NCBI GenBank assembly: GCA_021298815.1
Contig: JAJTHE010000005.1
Coordinates: forward strand, 1-64,000
Direction of reading: 5' to 3'
Length of the DNA: 64,000 nt
From: Betaproteobacteria bacterium
GTDB taxonomy: Bacteria; Pseudomonadota; Gammaproteobacteria; Burkholderiales; CAIKXV01
Each line of letters starts with the position of its first letter. The first letter of the stretch is position 1. The position numbers and the translations under genes were made by a program. The notes under the pieces were generated by a model that saw only the letters and a list, made by a program, of their open reading frames with translations, ran no database searches and was not told the DNA's origin. Of the stretch, positions 8,893 through 16,181 are shown in pieces.

Positions 8893-9270
8893 GCAGTATA
8901 CGGTTGGCAATCGCGGTGTCGCCAATGGCGACAGATCCGATCGCAGGAAATTCAGGGACTTGGCCGCGCCTGGCGAGCCAGGCCGGCGGAACGGATGGGG
9001 CGAAGCGCGCCGGGGAAGCCGGCGAAACGGGACGGGAACCAGCAGTCCGCGCGAGGAACGACAGCGCCCGGGCAGGAAGGCGCGACATGCACCGCGGCTG
9101 GCGGTCGAGCGCGGCGATGCCGGTCGTCGCTACCAGGCGTCCATCCGCTTCAGCGCGGAGGCACCCTGCAGAAGCTCACCTGTCCGGAGACAGGGCGGGA
9201 TATCGTGCCGGCGGAACCATGGCAGGCTTCATCGTGCGCCGCGCATCCGACGGTTCCTGTAGATCCTCAC
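8893..9270. other. Intergenic region between recombinase and parB
   Basis: No convincing gene. The stretch lies downstream of parB and upstream of the recombinase. The only structure seen is a short hairpin at 9179-9194 (CCTGTC, loop CGGA, GACAGG), placed 77 bases beyond the parB stop, without a T-run; it is a weak terminator candidate. Short open frames here have no recognisable product. Confidence 0.4.
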
Positions 9271-10338
9271 CTATCCGCGCGTGGTGGATGCACCCAGCCA
9301 GCGCGATACCTCTGCCGCGGCTTCTTCGACGCCGACGGGCGAGTGGATCTCGATCAGCAGCCGCTTGCCCGGTCCGCGGCGGATGGTCGCGACCGTTGCG
9401 CCGTCGCGAGTCAGGGTGACCGTCGAGTCTGCGCGACGAGCAGCACCCTCCCCTTCCCCCAGCAGTTCGGCCAGGATGCGCTTCGAGGGCCGTGGTACCG
9501 TACCACGCGACGAGATCTGCTTTGCGCGCTCGAGCACGGATTCAGGATCGGCCTGCAGCGCCTTGGACAGCAGGCCGGCCCAGTGCACCTGGAGATCGGT
9601 CGGCTTCTCGAAGGCTGCCACGACATCGTCCGGCAGCTCGGCCAGCTTGAGCAGCTTGGCGGCATTGCTGAAGTCGATGCCTGCGTGTTCCGCCAGCTGC
9701 CTGACCGACGGAAACAGGCCGCTGCGCAATGCGGTCTGTATGCTTCGGCCCTGCTCCCACGGGCTCAGGTCGCGTCGTCCCCGATTCTCCTGGTCCATCT
9801 GCAGCCAGAGCTCGCGGTCGGTGACCTCCTCGACGATCGCGAGTACTTCCAGCCCGAGTTCCAGGCAGGCGCGATGTCGACGGTGACCGAACACGATCTC
9901 GAACACGCCGGGATCGCGGGTCGGCCGTACCTTGATCGGCTGGACGTTGACCCGTGCCTGTTCGATCTCACGCCTGAGTTCGGCGAAGGATTGCGATCCG
10001 TACTCCGTCTCGTGGCGGTTGGCGAACGCGGAGGCGCGCACCCGCTTCGGATCGAGCAGCCGCACCGGCGCGCTGCCTTCGAATTCCGCCAGCCGCGCCT
10101 TCACCTCCTCCAGTTCCTTGCCGAGCGTCCCGCCCTGTCCCAGTGCGGCCATCATGGCGCCGACGCCGGTGAACGAGCGCGACGCGGTGCCGGCGCCTGC
10201 CGGGACCGCGCTCGTTGCGGTGGGCTGCGCCGGACCGGGCGTGGCGCGCGCGGCGTCCGGCCGGGGAGCGGGCCCGCCTGCGGGGGGAGTCGCAGGCGGA
10301 AGGTTGATGAGCTTGGATTTCTCCGCGATTCGTTTCAT
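9271..10338 (-). CDS. parB: ParB-family chromosome/plasmid partition protein
   Basis: 355 aa. DNA-binding CTPase-type ParB that loads at parS sites and, with ParA, segregates the replicon. After a Pro/Ala-rich linker, the nuclease-like ParB N-terminal domain is visible: VNVQPIKVRP, then the box FGHRRHRACLELGL (family GERRxRA; here the Glu is His) near residue 150, and QENRGRRDLSPWEQG. The HTH region is SVRQLAEHAGIDFSNAAKLLKLAELP. The start is ATG at 10336-10338 with GAGAGGG upstream. Second gene of the parA-parB operon. A parS-like palindrome lies within its own coding sequence at 9491-9507. Confidence 0.92.
   Translation of the reverse strand: MKRIAEKSKLINLPPATPPAGGPAPRPDAARATPGPAQPTATSAVPAGAGTASRSFTGVGAMMAALGQGGTLGKELEEVKARLAEFEGSAPVRLLDPKRVRASAFANRHETEYGSQSFAELRREIEQARVNVQPIKVRPTRDPGVFEIVFGHRRHRACLELGLEVLAIVEEVTDRELWLQMDQENRGRRDLSPWEQGRSIQTALRSGLFPSVRQLAEHAGIDFSNAAKLLKLAELPDDVVAAFEKPTDLQVHWAGLLSKALQADPESVLERAKQISSRGTVPRPSKRILAELLGEGEGAARRADSTVTLTRDGATVATIRRGPGKRLLIEIHSPVGVEEAAAEVSRWLGASTTRG
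9491..9507. promoter_or_regulatory. parS-like palindrome 1 (inside parB)
   Basis: CGTGGTAC, central C, GTACCACG: 8-bp perfect arms. It falls in the codons for RGTVPR near the 3' half of parB. The same element occurs twice more at 10425-10459 and was not found elsewhere in the window, which fits a ParB-binding site of this partition locus. Confidence 0.65.
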
Positions 10339-10424
10339 CGTTGCCCTCTCCCACAGCGCGTCTTGAACCGGATCCGCACGGGCGAGTCGCCCGGTGCAGT
10401 GCCCTGTACCTCGTCGCCAACAGT

Positions 10425-10459
10425 GCGTGGTACGGTACCACGCGTGGTACCGTACCACG
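10425..10459. promoter_or_regulatory. Tandem parS-like palindromes 2 and 3
   Basis: Two adjoining palindromes in the gap between parA and parB. The first, 10425-10443, has arms GCGTGGTAC and GTACCACGC around a G; the second, 10443-10459, has arms CGTGGTAC and GTACCACG around a C. They abut, with centres 17 bp apart. Position between parA and parB and repetition inside parB are typical of parS sites; the sequence differs from the common GTTNCACGTGAAAC chromosomal parS, as expected for a replicon-specific system. Confidence 0.7.
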
Positions 10460-10504
10460 GCGCAACCGACGGACCACCGCCTCGCCGGGCCCCGCCACCC
10501 CCGC

Positions 10505-11689
10505 TCATTGCCCCTGCACCTGCCGCCGCCAGACCGCCTGGATCAGCTGCTCGATCAGCTCGGTCACCCGCTCGTAGGCGTCCGCGGCGCGCTTGTACGT
10601 ACGGTTGTTCCCGTCGTAGCGCGTGATGTCGTAGACCGTGCCGAACTCCGCCGCGCTGGAATTGGCCACCGCGGTCTTCGGGATCTCGACCGGCATCACC
10701 TTGCCCTCGTAGGCCTTGCCGATCCATTCGCGCACGACGGAAGCCGTCGCGTCGTTGTTGTCCACCCGGGTCAGCAGCACCCGGATGAAGTCGAACTCCT
10801 TGGTGATCGCCCGGCGCTCGACCAGTTGCGCGGTCAGGTCGGAGAACAGGCGCCAGAACTGGGCGGACGATGCGACATCGAGCGCATTCGGCGGCAGCGT
10901 CATGATGATCCCGTTCGCGGCCATCAGCGCGTTGATGGTCACGTAGGACAGGGCCGGCGGCGTGTCGATGATGATCACGTCGTAGTCGCGGCGGACGTCG
11001 TCGATGCCCAGGTTCAGCACGTCCCAGAAGGCGAATGCCGGATCCTGGCTCTGGCGTGCCGGCAGCATGAACTCGGCCGCGAACAGCAGCGGCGCGGCGG
11101 CCACCAGGTCGATCCCGTCCCAGTACGTCGGACGGATCGCGGGCCGGATCGAGCGTTCGGTGCCGGCGCAGAGCTCAAGGATGGTGTCGTTCTCCGCGAC
11201 CTCGGAATCCGGCAGGATGCCGTGCAGGGTGGTCAGGCTGCCCTGCGGGTCGCAGTCGATGCACAACACCTGGTGGCCGCGCAGGCTTAGCCCCTGGGCC
11301 AGCGACATCGCGGTCGTGGTCTTGCCGACACCCCCCTTGAAGTTCGCGATCGTCAGGACGCAGGCTTCCGCCTGTTCCGGACGTCGCGCCGTGGCACGAT
11401 ACGCCCGCACCCAGCTTCGCGTTTCCGCCAGCGTGAACTCGCGACGGGTGCCTGATTCGTTGGGTGTACCGGAAGGCAGGTCGCCCTTGGTCAGGCGATA
11501 GGCGATCTGTCCGCGCTCCACCCCGCACATCGCTGCGACCTGCGAGGCATTGAACCGCGGGGCCGTCTTGCGTGCGGTGGGCGACAGCATCGCGCCGCGC
11601 ACCTGCGAGACGAGCAAGGCGGCGCGATCGGCCTGCTCGATGATGCTGCTGAGCGGTTGCGGGGTCAGGTGGATCACGGGAGAATTCAT
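10505..11689 (-). CDS. parA: ParA-family partition ATPase with N-terminal DNA-binding domain
   Basis: 394 aa. Walker-type ATPase that moves ParB-bound DNA. The N-terminal part (residues about 35-100) holds a MerR-like HTH, FNASQVAAMCGVERGQIAYRLT followed by FTLAETRSWVR, as in type Ia ParA proteins that repress their own promoter. The deviant Walker A is NFKGGVGKTTTAM near residue 115; CIDCDPQGSLT and IIIDTPPALSYVT give the A' and B motifs. First gene of parA-parB. Divergent from rep across a 621-base intergenic region. A palindrome at 11698-11710, just upstream of its ATG, may be its operator. Confidence 0.94.
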   Translation of the reverse strand: MNSPVIHLTPQPLSSIIEQADRAALLVSQVRGAMLSPTARKTAPRFNASQVAAMCGVERGQIAYRLTKGDLPSGTPNESGTRREFTLAETRSWVRAYRATARRPEQAEACVLTIANFKGGVGKTTTAMSLAQGLSLRGHQVLCIDCDPQGSLTTLHGILPDSEVAENDTILELCAGTERSIRPAIRPTYWDGIDLVAAAPLLFAAEFMLPARQSQDPAFAFWDVLNLGIDDVRRDYDVIIIDTPPALSYVTINALMAANGIIMTLPPNALDVASSAQFWRLFSDLTAQLVERRAITKEFDFIRVLLTRVDNNDATASVVREWIGKAYEGKVMPVEIPKTAVANSSAAEFGTVYDITRYDGNNRTYKRAADAYERVTELIEQLIQAVWRRQVQGQ

Positions 11690-11697
11690 GGTTGTTG

Positions 11698-11710
11698 ACA
11701 GCCTGGCTGT
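11698..11710. promoter_or_regulatory. parA: Palindrome upstream of parA (possible ParA operator)
   Basis: ACAGCC, central T, GGCTGT: 6-bp perfect arms starting 8 bases before the parA ATG. ParA here carries an N-terminal HTH and such proteins usually repress their own operon, so the site fits an operator. It could also overlap the parA promoter; no clear -10/-35 pair was resolved. Confidence 0.45.
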
Positions 11711-11788
11711 ATCGTCGACTTCGGAGTGCCGGTTCCTGCCTGGACGGCGAGGCGCAGCCCGTGCGCTTTCTTTACAGGCTAGCCTCTA

Positions 11789-11852
11789 CTGTACGCCCAC
11801 GCCCTTTCATGAAGGGTTTTGTACAGACACCTTCAGGTACTTCAAAACCTTT
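11789..11852. repeat. Nested inverted repeats in AT-rich origin patch
   Basis: CTGTAC at 11789-11794 pairs with GTACAG at 11821-11826, enclosing the smaller hairpin CCCTTTCATGAAGGG (11802-11816). AAGGGTTTTG at 11812-11821 pairs with CAAAACCTTT at 11843-11852 (9 of 10). Overlapping alternatives of this kind are common in unwinding or regulatory elements of plasmid origins. Confidence 0.5.
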
Positions 11853-12163
11853 ATGCTCCGATAATCCCAGCGAAGTCAAGTGCTTGCCTTCGAACGCGTG
11901 AGCGTCCACGGGAAAGCACGTGATGGCCTGCGGGATGCGACGTGAGGGGATACAGGACGCTTGCGGAGCCTGCACAGGCTCGATGGTGAGTGGATTCAGG
12001 GCCGACGGGGCGGGGCAACCGGTTCCTGCAAAGGCTCACGCATGCGTCATGTCGTTGCGCTGCGCGAAGCAGCGTCGATCGCCTGGAAGCGAGCGGGGCT
12101 GCGGGCTGCAGGCGTGCGACCAGGACCTCGTCCGTCCTTCGCCGGGCGTGCCGGTCGAGCGCG

Positions 12164-12188
12164 GCCGGCACCGGCTCCCGGTGCCGGC
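12164..12188. repeat. Perfect 11-bp GC hairpin in the rep leader
   Basis: GCCGGCACCGG and CCGGTGCCGGC are exact complements separated by only CTC. No T-run follows, so it is not a classical terminator. It lies about 120 bases upstream of rep, and could be a cruciform, a single-strand initiation structure or a control element of the rep transcript. Confidence 0.6.
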
Positions 12189-12263
12189 TCGCCCGGGCGT
12201 GGTCGATTGCCCGGTATGTGAGGGTCTACGGGAACTCGCGCCGACGCTCGCCTTGCTGCATAC

Positions 12264-12291
12264 GTGAACCGTCCCTTGCGCCAAGGTTCAC
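12264..12291. promoter_or_regulatory. Inverted repeat upstream of rep (possible Rep operator)
   Basis: GTGAACC at 12264-12270 and GGTTCAC at 12285-12291, 14 bases apart, end 19 bases before the rep ATG. Rep proteins of this fold often bind inverted copies of their origin target to repress their own gene. No further GTGAACC copies were noticed in the intergenic region, so this remains a position-based guess. Confidence 0.4.
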
Positions 12292-12310
12292 AAATGCCTA
12301 CGCTACGACG

Positions 12311-13801
12311 ATGGCACGTACCGCACCCGTCCTGCAACCGGAGATCGACCCGGCCGACGTCGTTACCGATGTCGCCGGAGATCTCGCGTCCGATCGCCCG
12401 CGCGGCAGGGACGGGCAGGGCGACGACCCTGCCGGCGCCAAGCTCGACCCGCCGATGCGTGCCGACCGCGACGGCATCGTGCGCAAGCATGTCAACACGA
12501 TCGCGCTGATGCCGACCGAACGGCGCATCGGGCTGCTGACGCGCAAGCTGTTCAACGTGATGCTCAGGCTCGCGCAGCAGCAGGGCGACACCGAGACCTA
12601 TTCGGCGCCGTTGCGCGAGCTGATCACGCTGTCGCGCTTCGACTCGAAGGACTACCAGCTGCTCAGGCGCACGCTGCGCCAGATGATCAGCACCGTGGTG
12701 GAGTGGCAGAGCCCGACCGATCGCGAGTTCGTGCGCTGGGAGGCCTGTGGCCTCGTGTCCGGCGTGTCGCTCAGCAAGCCGCCCGAGGCGGGCGGGGCGG
12801 TGATCCTGCAGTGGAGCTATGCCCCGCAGATACGCACCCAGCTGCTCAGCCCCGAACGCTACGCACGGCTGTCGCTCGAGCTGATGACCCGGCTGCGCTC
12901 GCATACCGCGCTGGCCCTGTACGAGATCTGCGCGCGCTACATCGACAATCCCAGCCACCTCACCGCGCGACAGCCGTGGCGCTGGTGGAAGCCGGTGCTC
13001 ACCGGACAGCCGGACCGCGCCGACGCGCACCAGGCGCAGTACCGCTACTTCAAGCGCGACGTGCTGCTGCCTGCGATCGCCGAGGTCAACGCGCTGACCG
13101 ACATCGTCGTGACCGGGCCGATCGAGGCGCGCGGGCCGGACAACAAGACGATCACGACCATCCAGTTCGATGTCCGGCGGCGGGAGGAGGGCGGCCGCCC
13201 GCGTGGCACGCCGGCTGCGGACCTGGTCGACCTTCCCGTGATCGGATATGCGATCCGCAACGGCCTGACCCAGGCCGAGGCCGAACGCCTGCTGGAACAG
13301 TACGATGCCGAACGCCTGCGCGCGGCGGTGGACCAGCTGGTGCAGCGGCAGGCTGCGCCGGGCACGACGGGCCTCGCGCCGATCGGGCAGCCGGCGCGCT
13401 GGGTCGCGGCGGTGCTGGAGGCCGGACAGAAGCGGCAGGCGGCCGCCGGCAACTGGAATGCGCGCCGGATCGGGCAGGGCGTCGCGCCGTCGCGCGAGGC
13501 GCGCTGGCGCGAGGAGTGGATCAAGCGCCGCTATCGCGACATGCGCGCGATGTTCCTCGAGCATGACGAGGCGACCCGGGAAGGCTGGCTTGCCCGATAC
13601 CGTGAAGGCCTGCTGGCGCAGCGCTCGGTGCTGGTCAAGCGGCTCGATCGCGATGGCTGGGAGCACCCGATGGTGCGCGCGGATTTCCTCCGCTACTTCG
13701 GTACCACGATGATCGGCGAACACTGGGACCAGCCGACCGCGGAGGACATCCTCGCCCTGGCAGCGGAGATCGGCGACGAGCCGACCGCGGGTGGCGGCTA
13801 G
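12311..13801 (+). CDS. Replication initiation protein (Rep_3/RepB-like, Burkholderia secondary replicon type)
   Basis: 496 aa. Origin-binding initiator with winged-helix domains. After an acidic, low-complexity N-terminus, the initiator signature appears: KHVNTIALMPTERRIGLLTRKLFNVMLRLA (residues about 58-88), then a long helical and strand region with SYAPQIRTQLLSPERYARLSLELMTRLRSHTALALYEICARYID near 180-220, and a second winged-helix part with YRYFKRDVLLPAIAEVNALTDI. The C-terminal third is Arg/Ala-rich with WREEWIKRRYRDMRAMF. Start at ATG 12311; an upstream in-frame extension looks non-coding. Divergent from parA and tail-to-tail with the second recombinase (32-base gap). It is the key evidence that this is a replicon origin. 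Confidence 0.85.
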   Translation: MARTAPVLQPEIDPADVVTDVAGDLASDRPRGRDGQGDDPAGAKLDPPMRADRDGIVRKHVNTIALMPTERRIGLLTRKLFNVMLRLAQQQGDTETYSAPLRELITLSRFDSKDYQLLRRTLRQMISTVVEWQSPTDREFVRWEACGLVSGVSLSKPPEAGGAVILQWSYAPQIRTQLLSPERYARLSLELMTRLRSHTALALYEICARYIDNPSHLTARQPWRWWKPVLTGQPDRADAHQAQYRYFKRDVLLPAIAEVNALTDIVVTGPIEARGPDNKTITTIQFDVRRREEGGRPRGTPAADLVDLPVIGYAIRNGLTQAEAERLLEQYDAERLRAAVDQLVQRQAAPGTTGLAPIGQPARWVAAVLEAGQKRQAAAGNWNARRIGQGVAPSREARWREEWIKRRYRDMRAMFLEHDEATREGWLARYREGLLAQRSVLVKRLDRDGWEHPMVRADFLRYFGTTMIGEHWDQPTAEDILALAAEIGDEPTAGGG

Positions 13802-13833
13802 ACAGATGGCTGCAGCTGGCCAGCCGCGGCGCT

Positions 13834-14886
13834 TCAGGCGACTTCGATTCCGTCGGGATTGACGATGTTGCGCGCATAGGCCGCAGCGGATCCTTCCAGG
13901 GCGAGCCCCATCCAGTCGCGCAGCACCCAGGCGGGCTTGCCGGCCCGCAGCTGGCGGGCGGCGAAGGCGCCGCGCAGCACGCGTGCACCCTTGTGCGCGC
14001 GTTCGATGCCCGCGCGGTCGAGCCAGCCTTCGCAGGCCCGGTGGACGCTGCGCACGGTGAGCGCGCCGCCGCCAGGCGTGGCACAGAACACGGCAGCGCC
14101 TGCCGCATCCGTGCACACGGCACGGCGTACGGCCAGCCAGGCCTCGAGCAGCGGCCGCACCGACGGGCTGACGGGCGTTACGCGCTGCGGGCGCCGTCCG
14201 TGGCCGGCAACGGTGAGAAAGGGTGGTGCCTCGTCCAGGTGGATGTCGCTGCGTTGCAGTGAGACGATCTCCTGTGGCTGCAGGCCCGATCCGATCGCCA
14301 CTGCAACAATCGCTGCATCCCGCAGCTGGCGCCAGCCCGGCCCGGCTTCGGCATCGAGGCCTCGGCCCTCCGGGATGCCTTCCACGATCGTCCGCAGCGC
14401 GCACAGCAGGCGGTCTTCCTCGCCCGGGGTGAGCGACTCCGGCAGCGGCCGCGTGCGCGGTGCAGGGAACTGCTGCAGCAGCCGCTTCGCCGGATTGTCG
14501 GCGCGCACGCCCGCGCGCATCAGCTCCGCGTGCAGCGTCTCGAGCGTGCGCAGGTAGCGATGGCGGGTGAGGGCAGGGGTGCCGTCGCGCTGCACGTGTT
14601 CCAGCCCGTGCAGGAAGCGCGCGATCTGCTCGACGCCCGCGTGCGCCAGCGTCGAACCCTCGCGCTCGAGCATGGCGAGGTAGCGTCTGACGATCGACAG
14701 GTGCTTCTGGACGGTCGCCGGCCGGTATGGTTCGCCCTGGTGGCGTTCCCGCTGCAGCCAATGCAGCGTGCAACGCAACGGGTCCTGCTGCCAGTCCTGC
14801 CGCAGGTCGTGCTGCTGATCCCGCTCGATGCCGGCACTGGTGGCATTGGCGAACAGATCGGTCGATCGGCTATCGGGCAGGGCCAT
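13834..14886 (-). CDS. Degenerate tyrosine recombinase/integrase-like protein
   Basis: 350 aa from ATG 14884-14886. Folded like an XerCD recombinase: a core-binding region (LHWLQRERHQGEPYRPATVQKHLSIVRRYLAML) and a catalytic-type region. Key residues are changed: box I reads SGLQPQEIVSL, with Gln where the catalytic Arg is expected, and box II reads GARVLRGAFAARQL, keeping the Arg but not the preceding His. The later GH motif reads MGLA. A terminal Tyr in AAAYARNI remains. It may be a DNA-binding partner without cleavage activity, or a decaying copy. An upstream in-frame extension to 15102 begins within a 13-bp inverted repeat; the true start is uncertain. Tail-to-tail with rep. Confidence 0.75.
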   Translation of the reverse strand: MALPDSRSTDLFANATSAGIERDQQHDLRQDWQQDPLRCTLHWLQRERHQGEPYRPATVQKHLSIVRRYLAMLEREGSTLAHAGVEQIARFLHGLEHVQRDGTPALTRHRYLRTLETLHAELMRAGVRADNPAKRLLQQFPAPRTRPLPESLTPGEEDRLLCALRTIVEGIPEGRGLDAEAGPGWRQLRDAAIVAVAIGSGLQPQEIVSLQRSDIHLDEAPPFLTVAGHGRRPQRVTPVSPSVRPLLEAWLAVRRAVCTDAAGAAVFCATPGGGALTVRSVHRACEGWLDRAGIERAHKGARVLRGAFAARQLRAGKPAWVLRDWMGLALEGSAAAYARNIVNPDGIEVA

Positions 14887-15254
14887 CGGGTACTGGGCGG
14901 TCTGCGATTGACGGTGGGGCAGTGAGAGAGAAGGGCAGCCGGGCATCGGCGGCGGGCGGGGCGTTTGCACGCGCAGGCTCCAGTGTAGCGCATCGCGGAC
15001 GCGACCGGCCCGGATGTCCTTTCCCCACGGCGCCAGCGACAGGGCGCCCAATCCGTGGAGGCAGGGGTTCTGTTGGCGCGTTCGCTTTTGGGGAAAGGAC
15101 ATTCATGGATCCTGCTCGCCACCTTGCACATATCGGCCGGCTCGCGCTGCACGTAACATGGACCTGCGGGCCGCCGCATGCCCGGCCGCACGCCGCAGCC
15201 TGTCGAAGAAGCAGGAGCGGGGAAGGGCATGTCCATCAACGGAAAGGGGCCTGG
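14887..15254. other. Intergenic region upstream of degenerate recombinase
   Basis: No gene is supported between the recombinase start and the EthD-like gene, although the minus-strand frame stays open to 15102. The one clear structure is the pair of 13-bp inverted repeats at 15014-15026 and 15090-15102. Confidence 0.4.
15014..15102. repeat. 13-bp perfect inverted repeat pair, 63-base spacer
   Basis: ATGTCCTTTCCCC at 15014-15026 is the exact complement of GGGGAAAGGACAT at 15090-15102. Inside lies a second small element, GGCGCC at 15029-15034 repeated at 15043-15048. The pair sits upstream of the degenerate recombinase and could be its binding region, an attachment-site relic, or a cruciform at the border of the replicon core. 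Confidence 0.6.
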
Positions 15255-15614
15255 ATGGCAACGATCGACAGCCGTATCGGCGAAGCGCCGCACTGCATGA
15301 TGATCACGTTCGAGATCGACCCGGCCGACGAGGCCGAGTTCAACGACATCTACGACAACGACCATGTGCCGAACATCATGAAGCTGCCCGGCGTGACCGA
15401 AGTGATCCGCTTCCGCGAGGCGCAGCCCAATGCAAAGGGCTTCCTGGTCTACACCGCGATCTACATGATGGCGAGCGAGAACCTGCACCTGACGCCGGAG
15501 TGGACGGTGCTGTCCGACCTCGGCCGCTGGGCGCCGGTGATCCGGCCGAAGGTGAAGTCGCGCACCCGCAGCACCGGACCGGTGATCGCGCGCTTCCGGA
15601 AGGCCGTCGCCTGA
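15255..15614 (+). CDS. EthD/dimeric alpha-beta barrel-like small protein
   Basis: 119 aa. The sequence MMITFEIDPADEAEFNDIYDNDHVPNIMKLPGVTEVIRFRE has the strand, helix and W/Y-DNDHVP-like pattern of small dimeric alpha-beta barrel proteins (EthD and related DUF families) that act as monooxygenases or ring-cleavage helpers in catabolic clusters. AAGGGG lies 7 bases before the ATG. The next frame overlaps its stop by one base, the usual coupling of an operon, but that neighbour is a broken MmgE/PrpD gene. Function unknown; the fold call is by pattern only. Confidence 0.65.
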   Translation: MATIDSRIGEAPHCMMITFEIDPADEAEFNDIYDNDHVPNIMKLPGVTEVIRFREAQPNAKGFLVYTAIYMMASENLHLTPEWTVLSDLGRWAPVIRPKVKSRTRSTGPVIARFRKAVA

Positions 15615-16181
15615 TGCCCGGCATGCAGGCGCTCCCCGGGATGCAGCCCACGGCGGGCGGCGGCGATCCGTCGCTGCCGCCCGAGTACCTGGCCCGGATC
15701 CTGCGCTTCGCGCGCGACGCCGCGTTCCTCAACGGCATCGCCACCACCTGGCATGACTTCGACGAGGGCAGCACGATCGCCTGTTCGCACCCGGGCAGCT
15801 AGTCGATCCCTGCGGCGGTCGCGCTGGCGCAGAGCCTGGGTGCATCCGCGCGCCACCCTCGGCACCATCGGTTCGGCGCTGGCCGCCGCGAAGCTGAAGG
15901 GTTTCGACGACACGCAGATGCGCCATGCGATCAACATGGCCGCGACGATGGCGATGACGACCAACCGCCAGGCGATGCTCGACGTCGCGCGCATCCGCCG
16001 CATCGACGTGCGCGCCTTCCAGATGGCGGCGCTGCTCTCAGGCCGGCGCATCACCACCAGCTTCGGCGCGAAGTTCTCGATCCCGTTCGCGCTGTCGACG
16101 ATCCTGGTCCATGGACGCTCGACCATCGAATGCTTCGGCCTGGCCGACCTTCCGTGGAAAGACACCCTGCAGGAGCGATGA
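15614..16181 (+). pseudogene. MmgE/PrpD-family gene, broken (nonsense codon plus deletion)
   Basis: The frame from ATG 15614 reads AAFLNGIATTWHDFDEGS and HPGS, then meets TAG at 15800-15802; beyond it the same frame continues SIPAAVALAQSLGAS, exactly the family text (HPGSxxIPAALALAES). A jump then leads, in another frame, to VHPRATLGTIGSALAAAKLKGF, and later to FGAKFSIPFALSTILVHGRSTI, the typical later part of 2-methylcitrate dehydratase-like proteins. An intact member has about 450 residues; less than half is left. The N-terminal region, middle and C-terminus are missing. It lies between the EthD-like gene and a Bug remnant, indicating a decayed catabolic cluster. Confidence 0.82.

Larger units (their letters stand above)
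11690..12310. other. Candidate replication origin region between parA and rep
   Basis: A 621-base non-coding stretch between divergent parA and rep. It holds the most AT-rich patch of this part of the window (about 11800-11880), nested inverted repeats there, a very stable GC hairpin at 12164-12188, and operator-like palindromes next to each flanking gene. No clear tandem iterons and no exact DnaA box (TTATNCACA) were found by eye. Position beside a Rep gene and a partition operon is the main reason to call it an origin. Confidence 0.6.

Noticed and set aside
9179-9194. Rho-independent terminator of parB
   Set aside because: The 6-bp stem is short and no T-run follows on either strand.
15014-15102. 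13-bp inverted repeats as the ends of an insertion sequence
   Set aside because: Only 63 bases lie between them, no transposase is present, and no flanking target duplication was seen.
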